Positions 47,268 to 53,998 of a stretch of 64,000 nucleotides of DNA are shown piece by piece. The notes beneath the pieces are model-generated. The model was not told the DNA's origin and ran no database searches. It saw only the letters and a program-made list of their open reading frames with translations. Each line of letters starts with the position of its first letter. The first letter of the stretch is position 1. A program made the translations under genes and the position numbers. The stretch is from Aliiglaciecola lipolytica (GTDB lineage Bacteria > Pseudomonadota > Gammaproteobacteria > Enterobacterales > Alteromonadaceae), in contig NZ_JAHKPT010000035.1 of the NCBI RefSeq assembly GCF_018860635.1, positions 312,241-376,240 of the forward strand. Reading direction: 5' to 3'.

Positions 47268-48071
47268 ATGAAAAAGGCCCGAATCATCGATGAGTTAATA
47301 GCCAGTCAACTGTTTGGACAACACTTGTCTTTGGAGCCTATAAAGGGTGGGGTGGTAAACTTAAGTTATCGCCTCACTACATCATCTGCAGTTTACTTTT
47401 TAAAAACCTTTGAATTAAATCATATTACACCAACCGATCGGCAAGCCTTGTTTATGCAGCAACAACAACTGAGTGAACTTGGCATAACCTCAACACCTAT
47501 TTACCTGTCTAAAGCCCATGATTTTCAGGTTGAGTCTTGGGTAGAGCACGTTTCACTATTCAATATCAACAAACCAAAATCCGCGAAAATTCAGTTATTA
47601 GCTAAAGTATTGAGTGATATCCACCACTTACCGACAGTCGCGACTTCAATCGATTTGCCCAAAGACTGGATATTGTATTTAAATGCGGCGAGCGTTTCAG
47701 ATCTCGATTATTGGCAGAATCGGATTGACCAATGTAAACCGGATTGGATTGAGACCCATAAATGCGACCAGGTCTTATGTCACAATGACTTAGCCATGGA
47801 ACATGTTGCAATAGGAGAGTCTTCTTTAGTGTTTGATTGGGAGTACGCTTCTTTAGGAAATCGGTATTTTGATCTAGCTTCATGTGCATTTATTAACAAT
47901 ATGGAGCTTCACGAAATGTCAATTTTACAGCACAGTTATGCAAAATTTTGTGATCTTAGTGAAGATTATGTATTCGAGCAGTTTCAAAAACAATTTCCTA
48001 TTGTGCAATTAACTTATGACCTTTGGAAAGAAGCGGCAAAAACGGTTTTATTAGACGATGGGAATAGCTAA
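47268..48071 (+). CDS. thiK: Thiamine kinase-like phosphotransferase
   Basis: A 267-residue aminoglycoside/choline kinase fold protein. The catalytic loop VLCHNDLAMEH and metal-binding VFDWEYASLGNRYFDLA are clear; GGVVNLSYRL is the nucleotide loop. It is predicted to phosphorylate imported thiamine to thiamine monophosphate, trapping it. Last gene of the riboswitch operon, 56 bases after pnuT. A choline kinase role cannot be excluded from sequence, but context favours thiamine. Confidence 0.85.
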   Translation: MKKARIIDELIASQLFGQHLSLEPIKGGVVNLSYRLTTSSAVYFLKTFELNHITPTDRQALFMQQQQLSELGITSTPIYLSKAHDFQVESWVEHVSLFNINKPKSAKIQLLAKVLSDIHHLPTVATSIDLPKDWILYLNAASVSDLDYWQNRIDQCKPDWIETHKCDQVLCHNDLAMEHVAIGESSLVFDWEYASLGNRYFDLASCAFINNMELHEMSILQHSYAKFCDLSEDYVFEQFQKQFPIVQLTYDLWKEAAKTVLLDDGNS

Positions 48072-48159
48072 GTTCGAGTAAAGTGAAGAATTTCTGCTAA
48101 TTAGCACTTCAAACTACTTTACCTTTTTTTTTCCATGAGTATAATGCTGCTTCTTCTGC

Positions 48160-48236
48160 AGGGGTGTAGTTCCAATTGGTAGAACAGCGGTCTCCAAAAC
48201 CGACGGTTGGGAGTTCGAATCTCTCCACCCCTGCCA
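48160..48236 (+). tRNA. trpT: tRNA-Trp (CCA anticodon)
   Basis: Full cloverleaf with acceptor stem AGGGGTG/CACCCCT, discriminator G and encoded CCA. The D-arm is GTTC/GAAC, the anticodon loop TCTCCAAAA, and the T-arm GGAG-TTCGAAT-CTCC. It is a lone tRNA between thiK and holD. Confidence 0.96.
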
Positions 48237-48258
48237 ATTTTTCTGTTAGTCTTGAAGA

Positions 48259-48756
48259 ATGAACGAGCCTACCCCAAAACCACTCAGCAAATATCAAGCA
48301 GCCATGCTCACTCACATGGGAATTGTACCGTGGCAACTAAAAACTAATAGTCAAGATGTGGCTCAGTTAGACAGTGAAGTAACGACTCAAAGCAATGTTT
48401 CAAGTTCGGCACTTCAATTACCTAGCCAAGAGCAAAAGCAAGCAGGCTTGCAAAGACTAAGACAACAAATTGAATCAAAGCGTAAATCTGCTAATAACGG
48501 TCTGTTGTTGTGTATGCCTGAGACCGCGAATAACCAACTGTTAGCAGATTTGCTGTTGTATGCAGATTTATCTATCACTCATTGTATATTCGAAGAAAAT
48601 GCTGATCCTAACGATTACGTTGATTTTAAGTTAGCTTGGCAAGTAGGTGATAAACTATCTCTTAATGGCTTGGTATTGACGGCGCCAACTCCGGACAAAA
48701 TAAATTCTAGCCAAGATAAAAGACAACTGTGGCGAATTTTACATCAAGTATTTTAA
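48259..48756 (+). CDS. holD: DNA polymerase III psi subunit-like protein
   Basis: A 165-residue protein whose start KYQAAMLTHMGIVPWQLK resembles the N-terminus of HolD (psi), the part that binds chi. A Gln-rich linker follows at about 35-75, then a compact domain ending WRILHQVF. It sits 6 bases before rimI, the standard holD-rimI pair. Psi links the clamp loader to single-strand-binding protein through chi. Confidence 0.8.
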   Translation: MNEPTPKPLSKYQAAMLTHMGIVPWQLKTNSQDVAQLDSEVTTQSNVSSSALQLPSQEQKQAGLQRLRQQIESKRKSANNGLLLCMPETANNQLLADLLLYADLSITHCIFEENADPNDYVDFKLAWQVGDKLSLNGLVLTAPTPDKINSSQDKRQLWRILHQVF

Positions 48757-48762
48757 TTTGTT

Positions 48763-49212
48763 ATGAATAGTCAAATTCAACAAATAGACAAAGCTAATCA
48801 TTTTGCGGTTTTTCGCGTCCAACAATCCTGTCATCTTAATCCTTGGTCTGAGTCGGTCTTTTTAGACAGTCTAACAAAACCTTATTTTGCTTATCAGCTG
48901 GTAGTTGATGAGGAAGTAATAGGGTATTACATTGGTCTTAATGTGGCTGGTGAAGCTACATTGATGGATCTGGGGGTGAGTGGCGATTACCGCGGAAAAG
49001 GTTTAGGTCAGCAGTTACTTTCGCATTTTATTCTACAGTGTAAGCTACGCAACTGTGACGAGATATGGCTGGAAGTGCGAGAGTCCAATCAAACGGCTGT
49101 GCAACTCTATTCAAAAAATAATTTTAGTTTTATCGAAATTCGAAAAGACTATTACCCAACTAAAACAGGCCGTGAAAACGGCCTGATCATGAAAACGACT
49201 TTAGTAAAATAA
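48763..49212 (+). CDS. rimI: Ribosomal protein S18-alanine N-acetyltransferase
   Basis: A 149-residue GNAT acetyltransferase. The acetyl-CoA motif is VSGDYRGKGLGQQLL and the RimI motif EIWLEVRESNQTAVQLYSKNNF. It acetylates the N-terminus of S18. A perfect 8-bp hairpin (CAGGCCGT/ACGGCCTG, 49166-49185) lies inside its 3' end. prfC would normally follow in this lineage; here 3.2 kb of other genes comes first. Confidence 0.93.
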   Translation: MNSQIQQIDKANHFAVFRVQQSCHLNPWSESVFLDSLTKPYFAYQLVVDEEVIGYYIGLNVAGEATLMDLGVSGDYRGKGLGQQLLSHFILQCKLRNCDEIWLEVRESNQTAVQLYSKNNFSFIEIRKDYYPTKTGRENGLIMKTTLVK

Positions 49213-49224
49213 ATTTATTTTAAT

Positions 49225-49482
49225 TTATCTTACTGCAGCACTTTCTAAATTCATTTGTTGGCTGGCATCTGAACGATCCATTGCCATTTGAACAATTGCT
49301 GATGAGTTGAATTGACACCCATTACACATTGCGATGAATTGATTCATGCTTGGGCTACCAATATTCTTTTCCCAATTTTCATAAGTTTTTCTAGTTTTAA
49401 CATTTGCAAGTTTAGCCATTTGAACAGTTGTTAAACCAGCTTCTAAACGCATTTTCCGCAAATCACTACCTGTTATATACAT
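49225..49482 (-). CDS. Small XRE-like DNA-binding protein
   Basis: An 85-residue protein with an N-terminal helix-turn-helix (SDLRKMRLEAGLTTVQMAKL, then ENWEKNIGSPSMNQFI) and a short C-terminal tail. A GGAGTAGGAAC ribosome binding site precedes the ATG. It lies downstream of the peptide array on the same strand. Its upstream region carries two palindromes that are each repeated elsewhere in the locus (49589 and 49652). Probably a local regulator. Confidence 0.8.
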   Translation of the reverse strand: MYITGSDLRKMRLEAGLTTVQMAKLANVKTRKTYENWEKNIGSPSMNQFIAMCNGCQFNSSAIVQMAMDRSDASQQMNLESAAVR

Positions 49483-49588
49483 AAGGTTCCTACTCCATTT
49501 ATTATTATATATGTAGCAAACAACAATTGAATTGGCGTATTAATAATTATTGTCTGCCTTAATTTTCAACATATTGTAAGCAACGTTT

Positions 49589-49606
49589 TGTGGATTGAAT
49601 TCCACA
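49589..49606. promoter_or_regulatory. Palindrome TGTGGATTGAATTCCACA, second copy
   Basis: An 18-base near-perfect palindrome, 107 bases upstream of the small XRE gene. It matches the perfect palindrome before the peptide array (51122-51139) at 16 of 18 positions. On the minus strand both are preceded by TTACAC two or three bases away. Likely binding site of one regulator of the locus. Confidence 0.65.
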
Positions 49607-49651
49607 TGGTGTAAAAAAACATCCTAAATATATAACTGTTTGTTTTTTAAA

Positions 49652-49666
49652 GGTAAATAATTTACC
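49652..49666. promoter_or_regulatory. Operator-like GGTAA-N5-TTACC, first copy
   Basis: GGTAA-ATAAT-TTACC. The same half-sites and spacing occur at 52199-52213, directly before the XRE gene at the other end of the locus. It lies 170 bases upstream of the small XRE gene. Confidence 0.6.
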
Positions 49667-49916
49667 GTTAAACAAATTTTAGCTGAAATGCAGGTTGAAA
49701 CGGGGAAGAAGGTACTTTTGTCATGACAAACAAGCACCTTTCTGAAACGAATTGAGCATCAAAGCAACAGGATTTCACTTTGTTCGAATAATTCAAACAC
49801 GAAATTATTCATTACTATTACTACCGATAATGGGAACTAAGTTACTACTTTAAAAACTTACCTATTTCTAAACATGTATTCTTAAGTTTGCATATATCTA
49901 ACTAGATCACTGATTT

Positions 49917-50081
49917 TTAGACTTTTAATAAGCTCAAAATACTGTCGTACCAAGAACTTGCTTGAGTTGTTTCAGCAATGGGTGGCTTCTGTTTTGAGCC
50001 AGCGTGTGCACTGGTGGCAGCAACAGAGGTGGTCATAACGAGCGTTAGCATAGCGGCTTTGATTAGTGTGTTGTGTTTCAT
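49917..50081 (-). CDS. Secreted 54-residue peptide, copy A (divergent tail)
   Basis: The last unit of the array in transcription order. Residues 1-49 equal those of copies B-E: a Sec signal peptide (MKHNTLIKAAMLTLVM start, cut after AHA at residue 27) and GSKQKPPIAETTQASSWYDS. The C-terminus differs: SLLKV instead of SFFSF. The ribosome binding site is AAGGAATAACC. The tail change could be decay at the array end or a real variant. Function unknown. Confidence 0.85.
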   Translation of the reverse strand: MKHNTLIKAAMLTLVMTTSVAATSAHAGSKQKPPIAETTQASSWYDSILSLLKV

Positions 50082-50118
50082 GGTTATTCCTTAATTTGTT
50101 AAATGAGTTAATGACGAT

Positions 50119-50283
50119 TTAGAAGCTGAAAAAGCTAAGGATGCTGTCGTACCAAGAGCTTGCTTGAGTTGTTTCAGCAATAGGTGGCTTCTGTTTAGAG
50201 CCAGCGTGTGCACTAGTGGCAGCAACAGAGGTGGTCATAACGAGCGTTAGCATAGCGGCTTTGATTAGTGTGTTGTGTTTCAT
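50119..50283 (-). CDS. Secreted 54-residue peptide, copy B
   Basis: Signal peptide 1-27, predicted mature peptide 28-54 beginning GSKQKPPIAE and ending WYDSILSFFSF. The protein is identical to copies C, D and E. It carries the B/D set of silent bases (for example CCT at the second Pro codon). The mature part has a polar Pro-containing half and a hydrophobic aromatic half, which could be an amphipathic membrane-active helix. Not a family I recognise. Confidence 0.87.
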   Translation of the reverse strand: MKHNTLIKAAMLTLVMTTSVAATSAHAGSKQKPPIAETTQASSWYDSILSFFSF

Positions 50284-50320
50284 GGTTATTCCTTAAGTTG
50301 TTAAATGAGTTAATGACGAT

Positions 50321-50485
50321 TTAGAAGCTGAAAAAGCTAAGGATGCTGTCGTACCAAGAACTTGCTTGAGTTGTTTCAGCAATGGGTGGCTTCTGTTTTG
50401 AGCCAGCGTGTGCACTGGTGGCAGCAACAGAGGTGGTCATAACGAGCGTTAGCATAGCGGCTTTGATTAGTGTGTTGTGTTTCAT
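50321..50485 (-). CDS. Secreted 54-residue peptide, copy C
   Basis: Same protein as copies B, D and E, with the A/E set of silent bases. The preceding AAGGAA ribosome binding site is conserved in every unit, so each copy appears to be translated. No cysteine is present, which argues against a disulfide-rich or lanthionine-type peptide. Confidence 0.87.
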   Translation of the reverse strand: MKHNTLIKAAMLTLVMTTSVAATSAHAGSKQKPPIAETTQASSWYDSILSFFSF

Positions 50486-50522
50486 GGTTATTCCTTAATT
50501 TGTTAAATGAGTTAATGACGAT

Positions 50523-50687
50523 TTAGAAGCTGAAAAAGCTAAGGATGCTGTCGTACCAAGAGCTTGCTTGAGTTGTTTCAGCAATAGGTGGCTTCTGTTT
50601 AGAGCCGGCGTGTGCACTGGTGGCAGCAACAGAGGTAGTCATAACGAGCGTTAGCATAGCGGCTTTGATTAGTGTGTTGTGTTTCAT
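50523..50687 (-). CDS. Secreted 54-residue peptide, copy D
   Basis: Same protein as copies B, C and E. It carries the silent variants of copy B plus two private silent changes (in the AHAG and MTTS codons). Private but silent changes point to selection on the protein and not to a very recent copying event alone. Confidence 0.87.
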   Translation of the reverse strand: MKHNTLIKAAMLTLVMTTSVAATSAHAGSKQKPPIAETTQASSWYDSILSFFSF

Positions 50688-50724
50688 GGTTATTCCTTAA
50701 TTTGTTAAATGAGTTAATGACGAT

Positions 50725-50889
50725 TTAGAAGCTGAAAAAGCTAAGGATGCTGTCGTACCAAGAACTTGCTTGAGTTGTTTCAGCAATGGGTGGCTTCTGT
50801 TTTGAGCCTGCGTGTGCACTGGTGGCAGCAACAGAGGTGGTCATAACGAGCGTTAGCATAGCGGCTTTGATTAGTGTGTTGTGTTTCAT
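50725..50889 (-). CDS. Secreted 54-residue peptide, copy E
   Basis: Same protein as copies B-D, with the A/C set of silent bases plus one private silent base in the GS region. It is the first of the five 202-bp units in transcription order and follows the divergent copy F by 35 bases. Confidence 0.87.
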   Translation of the reverse strand: MKHNTLIKAAMLTLVMTTSVAATSAHAGSKQKPPIAETTQASSWYDSILSFFSF

Positions 50890-50924
50890 GGTTATTCCTT
50901 AAATTAGTAAATGGATATGGTGGC

Positions 50925-51089
50925 TTAGAAGTTGAACAAGCTAATAATACTGTCGTACCAGGCGCTTGCATTAACTGTTTCGGCTATAGGGGGTTTTTGT
51001 TTAGAACCTGCATAAGCGTTAGAAGCCACAACTGAGGTGGTCAGTAGTAACGTGAGCAGGGCGACTTTGATTATATTTTCGCTTCTCAT
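50925..51089 (-). CDS. Secreted 54-residue peptide, founder-like copy F
   Basis: A 54-residue homologue of copies A-E with a diverged signal peptide (MRSENIIKVALLTLLL start, cut after AYA at 27). The mature start GSKQKPPIAET is fully conserved; the C-terminus is WYDSIISLFNF. The ribosome binding site is GAGGAAAAG. It is closest to the promoter region and to the membrane protein gene. Conservation is stronger in the mature part than in the signal peptide, which supports a functional secreted product. Confidence 0.87.
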   Translation of the reverse strand: MRSENIIKVALLTLLLTTSVVASNAYAGSKQKPPIAETVNASAWYDSIISLFNF

Positions 51090-51121
51090 TGCTTTTCCTC
51101 ATCTTTAATCAAAATGCAAAA

Positions 51122-51139
51122 TGTGGATTTAAATCCACA
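51122..51139. promoter_or_regulatory. Perfect palindrome TGTGGATTTAAATCCACA
   Basis: An 18-base perfect palindrome 33 bases upstream of peptide F, between it and the membrane-protein gene. A weak minus-strand promoter can be read around it: TTGTTT (complement of 51166-51171), 18 bases, TACACT (complement of 51142-51147). That would put the start inside the palindrome, as for a repressor site. The related copy is at 49589. Confidence 0.65.
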
Positions 51140-51183
51140 ACAGTGTAACAGTATGCGTTTTTTTTAAACAATTTTGCAGTGAT

Positions 51184-51903
51184 TTATGCGCGAAGTAGCT
51201 TAGGAATTAACAATTTATAGCTTTCGTAGAAAACGATCCAGATAAGGTAGGTATAGCAAAGTTGAGCTAGGTATGGATAAGAAGTCCAAATCAACAGTAC
51301 TTTTTTATATTCGAATACACTACGAATTATGTATTCAAAAATCATAAATAGTTGAAGTACGGCAAACAGGGCATTTAATTTATACATCTGCCAATCAAGG
51401 TTGATTGACTCAATTTGTTGTTTGGGCAGAATATCTGACATGTAAGCAACACGCATGAAAAAAAGGTGCCGCGCAAATAAATAGGAAGACTGTAAGGTAA
51501 TATACCAATAGATTTCAGGGGCGAGTTGTTGATTCAATATCCAATAAAATTCAGCGGATAAAGAAATGATAAGACCTAAAAGCAGTAACCTGGATGCTTT
51601 GTCGTATTTGATTTTCCAATAGACCGCGATACTAAGAAGGTAAAACGAGGCTTTTATTAGATCTGCAAATTCTAATTCGCTAATCGACCATGCGGTTTCT
51701 TCAACCAGTCTTTGAATTACCAAAATAATGACAACCCCTAAAACGTTGACATTTTTTCGACAGACGATAGCGGTAAATACAAGGATACAAATAAACAATC
51801 GGTCGAATAAAAGGGGGTTACCAAAAGTATACATACCCGCAAAGATAAAAAGCCCTCCTAGGAGGGCTGTTAGCAATTTGGGTAAATAGTGGGAAAGTAG
51901 CAT
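51184..51903 (-). CDS. Polytopic membrane protein of the peptide locus
   Basis: A 239-residue protein with seven or eight predicted transmembrane helices (about 8-27, 31-48, 52-68, 82-99, 106-124, 131-150, 172-194, 203-226) and no signal peptide or enzymatic motif I recognise. Its ATG overlaps the stop of the upstream XRE gene (TGATG), so the two are co-translated. The peptide genes follow 94 bases downstream. It could be a peptide receptor, exporter or immunity protein. These are inferences from context. Confidence 0.8.
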   Translation of the reverse strand: MLLSHYLPKLLTALLGGLFIFAGMYTFGNPLLFDRLFICILVFTAIVCRKNVNVLGVVIILVIQRLVEETAWSISELEFADLIKASFYLLSIAVYWKIKYDKASRLLLLGLIISLSAEFYWILNQQLAPEIYWYITLQSSYLFARHLFFMRVAYMSDILPKQQIESINLDWQMYKLNALFAVLQLFMIFEYIIRSVFEYKKVLLIWTSYPYLAQLCYTYLIWIVFYESYKLLIPKLLRA

Positions 51904-52169
51904 CAGCTATGGGAAAAGCCGAAATAATCCATCACTGTTGAGAAAAAAGACTCTCTAGTTTGTTCAGAGGCCCTTTGGCGGCATACTGACCACCATTTAC
52001 TAATAACTTCTACGCCGATACTGTTCATCGTTTCAGGTTTGTCATTTTCAATAGCTGACACAGTCTCTCTGCTGATCCCAACTCGCTGACCAAGTTCTTC
52101 TTGAGTGTAACCAGCTTCTTTCCTCAAAGAACGCAGTTGCTCGCCGCTAAATCTTTTTCTTCGTGACAT
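51903..52169 (-). CDS. XRE family regulator of the peptide locus
   Basis: An 88-residue protein: Cro/CI-type helix-turn-helix at about residues 7-60 (LRSLRKEAGYTQEELGQRVG, SRETVSAIEN), then a short tail rich in aromatic residues (FFSTVMDYFGF). It is the first gene of the probable operon with the membrane protein. A GGTAA-N5-TTACC palindrome lies 30 bases upstream of its start, in an autoregulatory position. Confidence 0.88.
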   Translation of the reverse strand: MSRRKRFSGEQLRSLRKEAGYTQEELGQRVGISRETVSAIENDKPETMNSIGVEVISKWWSVCRQRASEQTRESFFSTVMDYFGFSHS

Positions 52170-52198
52170 CGGACCTTCCAGTAAAAAAATTATGAGTA

Positions 52199-52213
52199 GG
52201 TAAAAAACTTACC
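52199..52213. promoter_or_regulatory. Operator-like GGTAA-N5-TTACC, second copy
   Basis: GGTAA-AAAAC-TTACC, 30 bases before the XRE gene start. It has the same half-sites and spacing as 49652-49666. Further AGTAAA/TTTACT words occur at about 52190, 52243 and 52295 and may be weaker half-sites. Confidence 0.6.
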
Positions 52214-52404
52214 AGTCCAAAATATAAGCTAAAAAAATCTAACAGTAAATCTAAAATTTCATTTTTTTACTTTATTTTTATAGATCTAGGGTTATTTTAC
52301 TGAAAAAGTTGAAACAATTAACAAGCAACGGGACTTTTTCGCCTATCTCATATACAATTCGCGCCCGAAATTCTTTGTAATAATTTAGCTAGATTGAAGG
52401 GCCC

Positions 52405-52488
52405 ATGTCATATCAGCAAGAAGTCGATAAACGTCGCACCTTTGCGATCATCTCTCACCCTGATGCCGCCCAGCCTTTCAGCGCTTAA
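52405..52488 (+). pseudogene. prfC: 5' stub of prfC (peptide chain release factor 3)
   Basis: Codons 1-20 read as the start of RF3, through DKRRTFAIISHPD. The conserved next motif (A-G-K-T-T of the GTPase P-loop) is lost: after CCTGATGC the frame runs AQPFSA and stops. AAGG before the ATG and the place downstream of rimI suggest the native prfC start. SXT/R391-type integrative elements insert at the 5' end of prfC, so the break at about 52465 is probably an island junction. The rest of prfC is not in this window. Confidence 0.85.
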
Positions 52489-53153
52489 AACCACCTTTCA
52501 TTGCACACCACAATCACATCTCTACGTACTGAATTTAAAGGCTTTTTGTCTTTTTCTCGTTTCTTTGCTTTTCAATGATGTTCAAGCGTAACCTCGGAAA
52601 GTGTGTACAAACTTGAGTACAAATTCCGTTTTAGGTGCCTTTGGCGAAAGTTCTATGACACAAATCTGGATGTAGGCCTTGTGGTTACTGGGTTTGATGA
52701 AGAAAGCACCTCCTGGTTTTGGTACTTTGGTTTCGACATTACAAAAGCGGAATAAATGCGATCATCTCTAGTTTTATGTTTGTAAGTTTATGAATTTAAA
52801 GGGTTCGTCATTGTGGTTTTTGATGTGTCATCGTTGCGAGTGTACAAACAGTGTGTACAAATTTTTCTCGTTAGGCATGTTGATTGCTATTCATGACACA
52901 AACCGCCTTGTAGCCCTTGTTATTCATAGGTTTGAGCCAATAAGTACCTCTGCGGATGGGGCTTGATATTTTATCGCTTGGGTTAATAGCTGGGCTGGTT
53001 TAATAAATGGCAATTATACGGCGTTATGCGCCGTAAATAGAAAGAATGGTAAACTTCCTTTTGTTGTGTTAGTTTATTAAAACTAGGTTTTACGGCGATT
53101 TGCGCCGCGAAATCCTAAAGAGATAAACTAGAAGAAGGGTTTGGTGTTTAGAA
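52489..53153. other. Island end with a pair of diverged 110-bp direct repeats
   Basis: No gene is supported in these 665 bases. Two related segments, about 52600-52711 and 52838-52951, share GTGTACAAA words (two in each, one as GAGTACAAA), TATGACACAAA or CATGACACAAA, and a GGTTTGA-to-ACCTC end. On the minus strand both keep a short similar open stretch (AFFIKPSNHKAYIQICVI and YWLKPMNNKGYKAVCVM), so they may be relics of one small gene family. Confidence 0.6.
53017..53109. promoter_or_regulatory. Two inverted repeats upstream of abiEi
   Basis: TACGGCG-N5-CGCCGTA (53017-53035) and TACGGCG-N5-CGCCGCG (53091-53109) have the same left arm and spacing. AbiEi antitoxins are known to repress their own promoter by binding two inverted repeats, and this pair lies 45-137 bases before the abiEi start. 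Confidence 0.75.
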
Positions 53154-53990
53154 ATGGTTAGTCATTCCCAGCGTGAAACGGTGAAAGAGTCATATAAGCA
53201 ATCTCTTAAAACTCTTTTACCTTATGGCATGTTAGCTACAAAGAAGTGGCTTGCAGAGCAAGGCTTGAGTGCTCATGCGTTAGATAATGCTGTCAAAACC
53301 GATACGTTGTTGCTACTAGCTGCAGGTGTTTACAGTCAGTATTCCCGAGCAGTCACTTGGGAAGGCGTAGTAGCTTCAATGCAGCGTATGATGGAAAAAA
53401 GTGTCGATGAACAACTTCCGTCTATCGTGGTCGGTGGATTGTCAGCATTGTCCATATCTGGTTTGTCGCAATATTTATCATTAGGAAGTACGGCTCATAT
53501 TCATTTATATGCAACGAAAAAGCTTCCTTCCTGGCTTGCGAGACTGTCATTGCCAATTAAGTTCGAAGGACATAGTACAAGTAAACTGTGGCCTGATAGC
53601 TTATCCCAAGATATAGCGTTCGTTAAAAAGCATGAATGGGGAGAGCAATTACCACCTGTATATTTTTCATGTCCGGAAAAAGCCATATTGGAAGTGTTGA
53701 TGGATTTGCCTGAAAGTGTGTCATTTGAACATGCCGATGAGCTAATGCAGGGGTTGGTGAACTTATCTCCAAGAAAGCTTGATGCGCTCTTAAAGGAGTG
53801 TAAAAGCGTAAAGGTCAAACGCTTATTCTTTTGGTTTGCAAAACGCCAAGCTTATCCTTGGTTTGATAAGTTAAATGTAGAAAATTACGACTTAGGTTCA
53901 GGTAAGCGTGTTGTTGCTAAAGGTGGGAAGCTGGATACAGAGTATCTGATAACCGTACCTCAGCATATGGCGTTAGCAAGTAAAGGATAA
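53154..53990 (+). CDS. abiEi: AbiEi family antitoxin, type IV toxin-antitoxin
   Basis: A 278-residue AbiEi protein with an N-terminal winged helix domain (LKTLLPYGMLATKKWLAEQG) and the C-terminal antitoxin domain (VVGGLSALSISGLSQYLSLG, YFSCPEKAILEVLMDLPE). It represses its own operon through the upstream repeats and counteracts AbiEii without direct contact. It lies 8 bases before the toxin gene and appears complete. Confidence 0.92.
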   Translation: MVSHSQRETVKESYKQSLKTLLPYGMLATKKWLAEQGLSAHALDNAVKTDTLLLLAAGVYSQYSRAVTWEGVVASMQRMMEKSVDEQLPSIVVGGLSALSISGLSQYLSLGSTAHIHLYATKKLPSWLARLSLPIKFEGHSTSKLWPDSLSQDIAFVKKHEWGEQLPPVYFSCPEKAILEVLMDLPESVSFEHADELMQGLVNLSPRKLDALLKECKSVKVKRLFFWFAKRQAYPWFDKLNVENYDLGSGKRVVAKGGKLDTEYLITVPQHMALASKG

Positions 53991-53998
53991 GTTCAGCG

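Larger units (their letters stand above)
49483..49916. other. Regulatory region between peptide array and XRE-like gene
   Basis: A 434-base AT-rich gap without a gene. It contains the two palindromes listed separately and an imperfect inverted repeat around TCATGA at 49709-49740. The last may be the end of the peptide transcript, although it has no T-run on the minus strand. Confidence 0.5.
49917..50911 (-). repeat. Tandem array of five 202-bp peptide-gene units
   Basis: Start codons at 50081, 50283, 50485, 50687 and 50889 are spaced by exactly 202 bases. Each unit is a 165-bp gene plus a 37-bp spacer. Nearly all differences between units are synonymous or lie in the spacer. Units fall into two alternating variants: A, C and E share one set of silent bases and B and D another, so the array probably grew by copying a two-unit block. 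Confidence 0.95.

Noticed and set aside
49166-49185. Terminator at the end of rimI
   Set aside because: It is a perfect hairpin but lies inside the coding sequence and has no T-run. It was mentioned only as a structure.
49917-50911. CRISPR array
   Set aside because: The period is 202 bases, the spacers between genes are nearly identical and the repeats are coding. No cas genes are present.
50780-50971. A 63-codon minus-strand open frame across peptide copies E and F
   Set aside because: It is an out-of-frame reading of the repeat. It starts inside copy F and does not recur as a frame with a ribosome binding site in the other units; the 54-residue frames explain the conservation.
52394-52591. 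A 65-codon plus-strand open frame over the prfC stub
   Set aside because: It is in a different frame from the prfC codons, has unusual composition and no ribosome binding site.
52838-52880. Integron attC site on the minus strand (GCCTAAC overlapping a stop codon)
   Set aside because: The matching right-hand GTTRRRY core and the long imperfect palindrome are not found, and there is no integrase.
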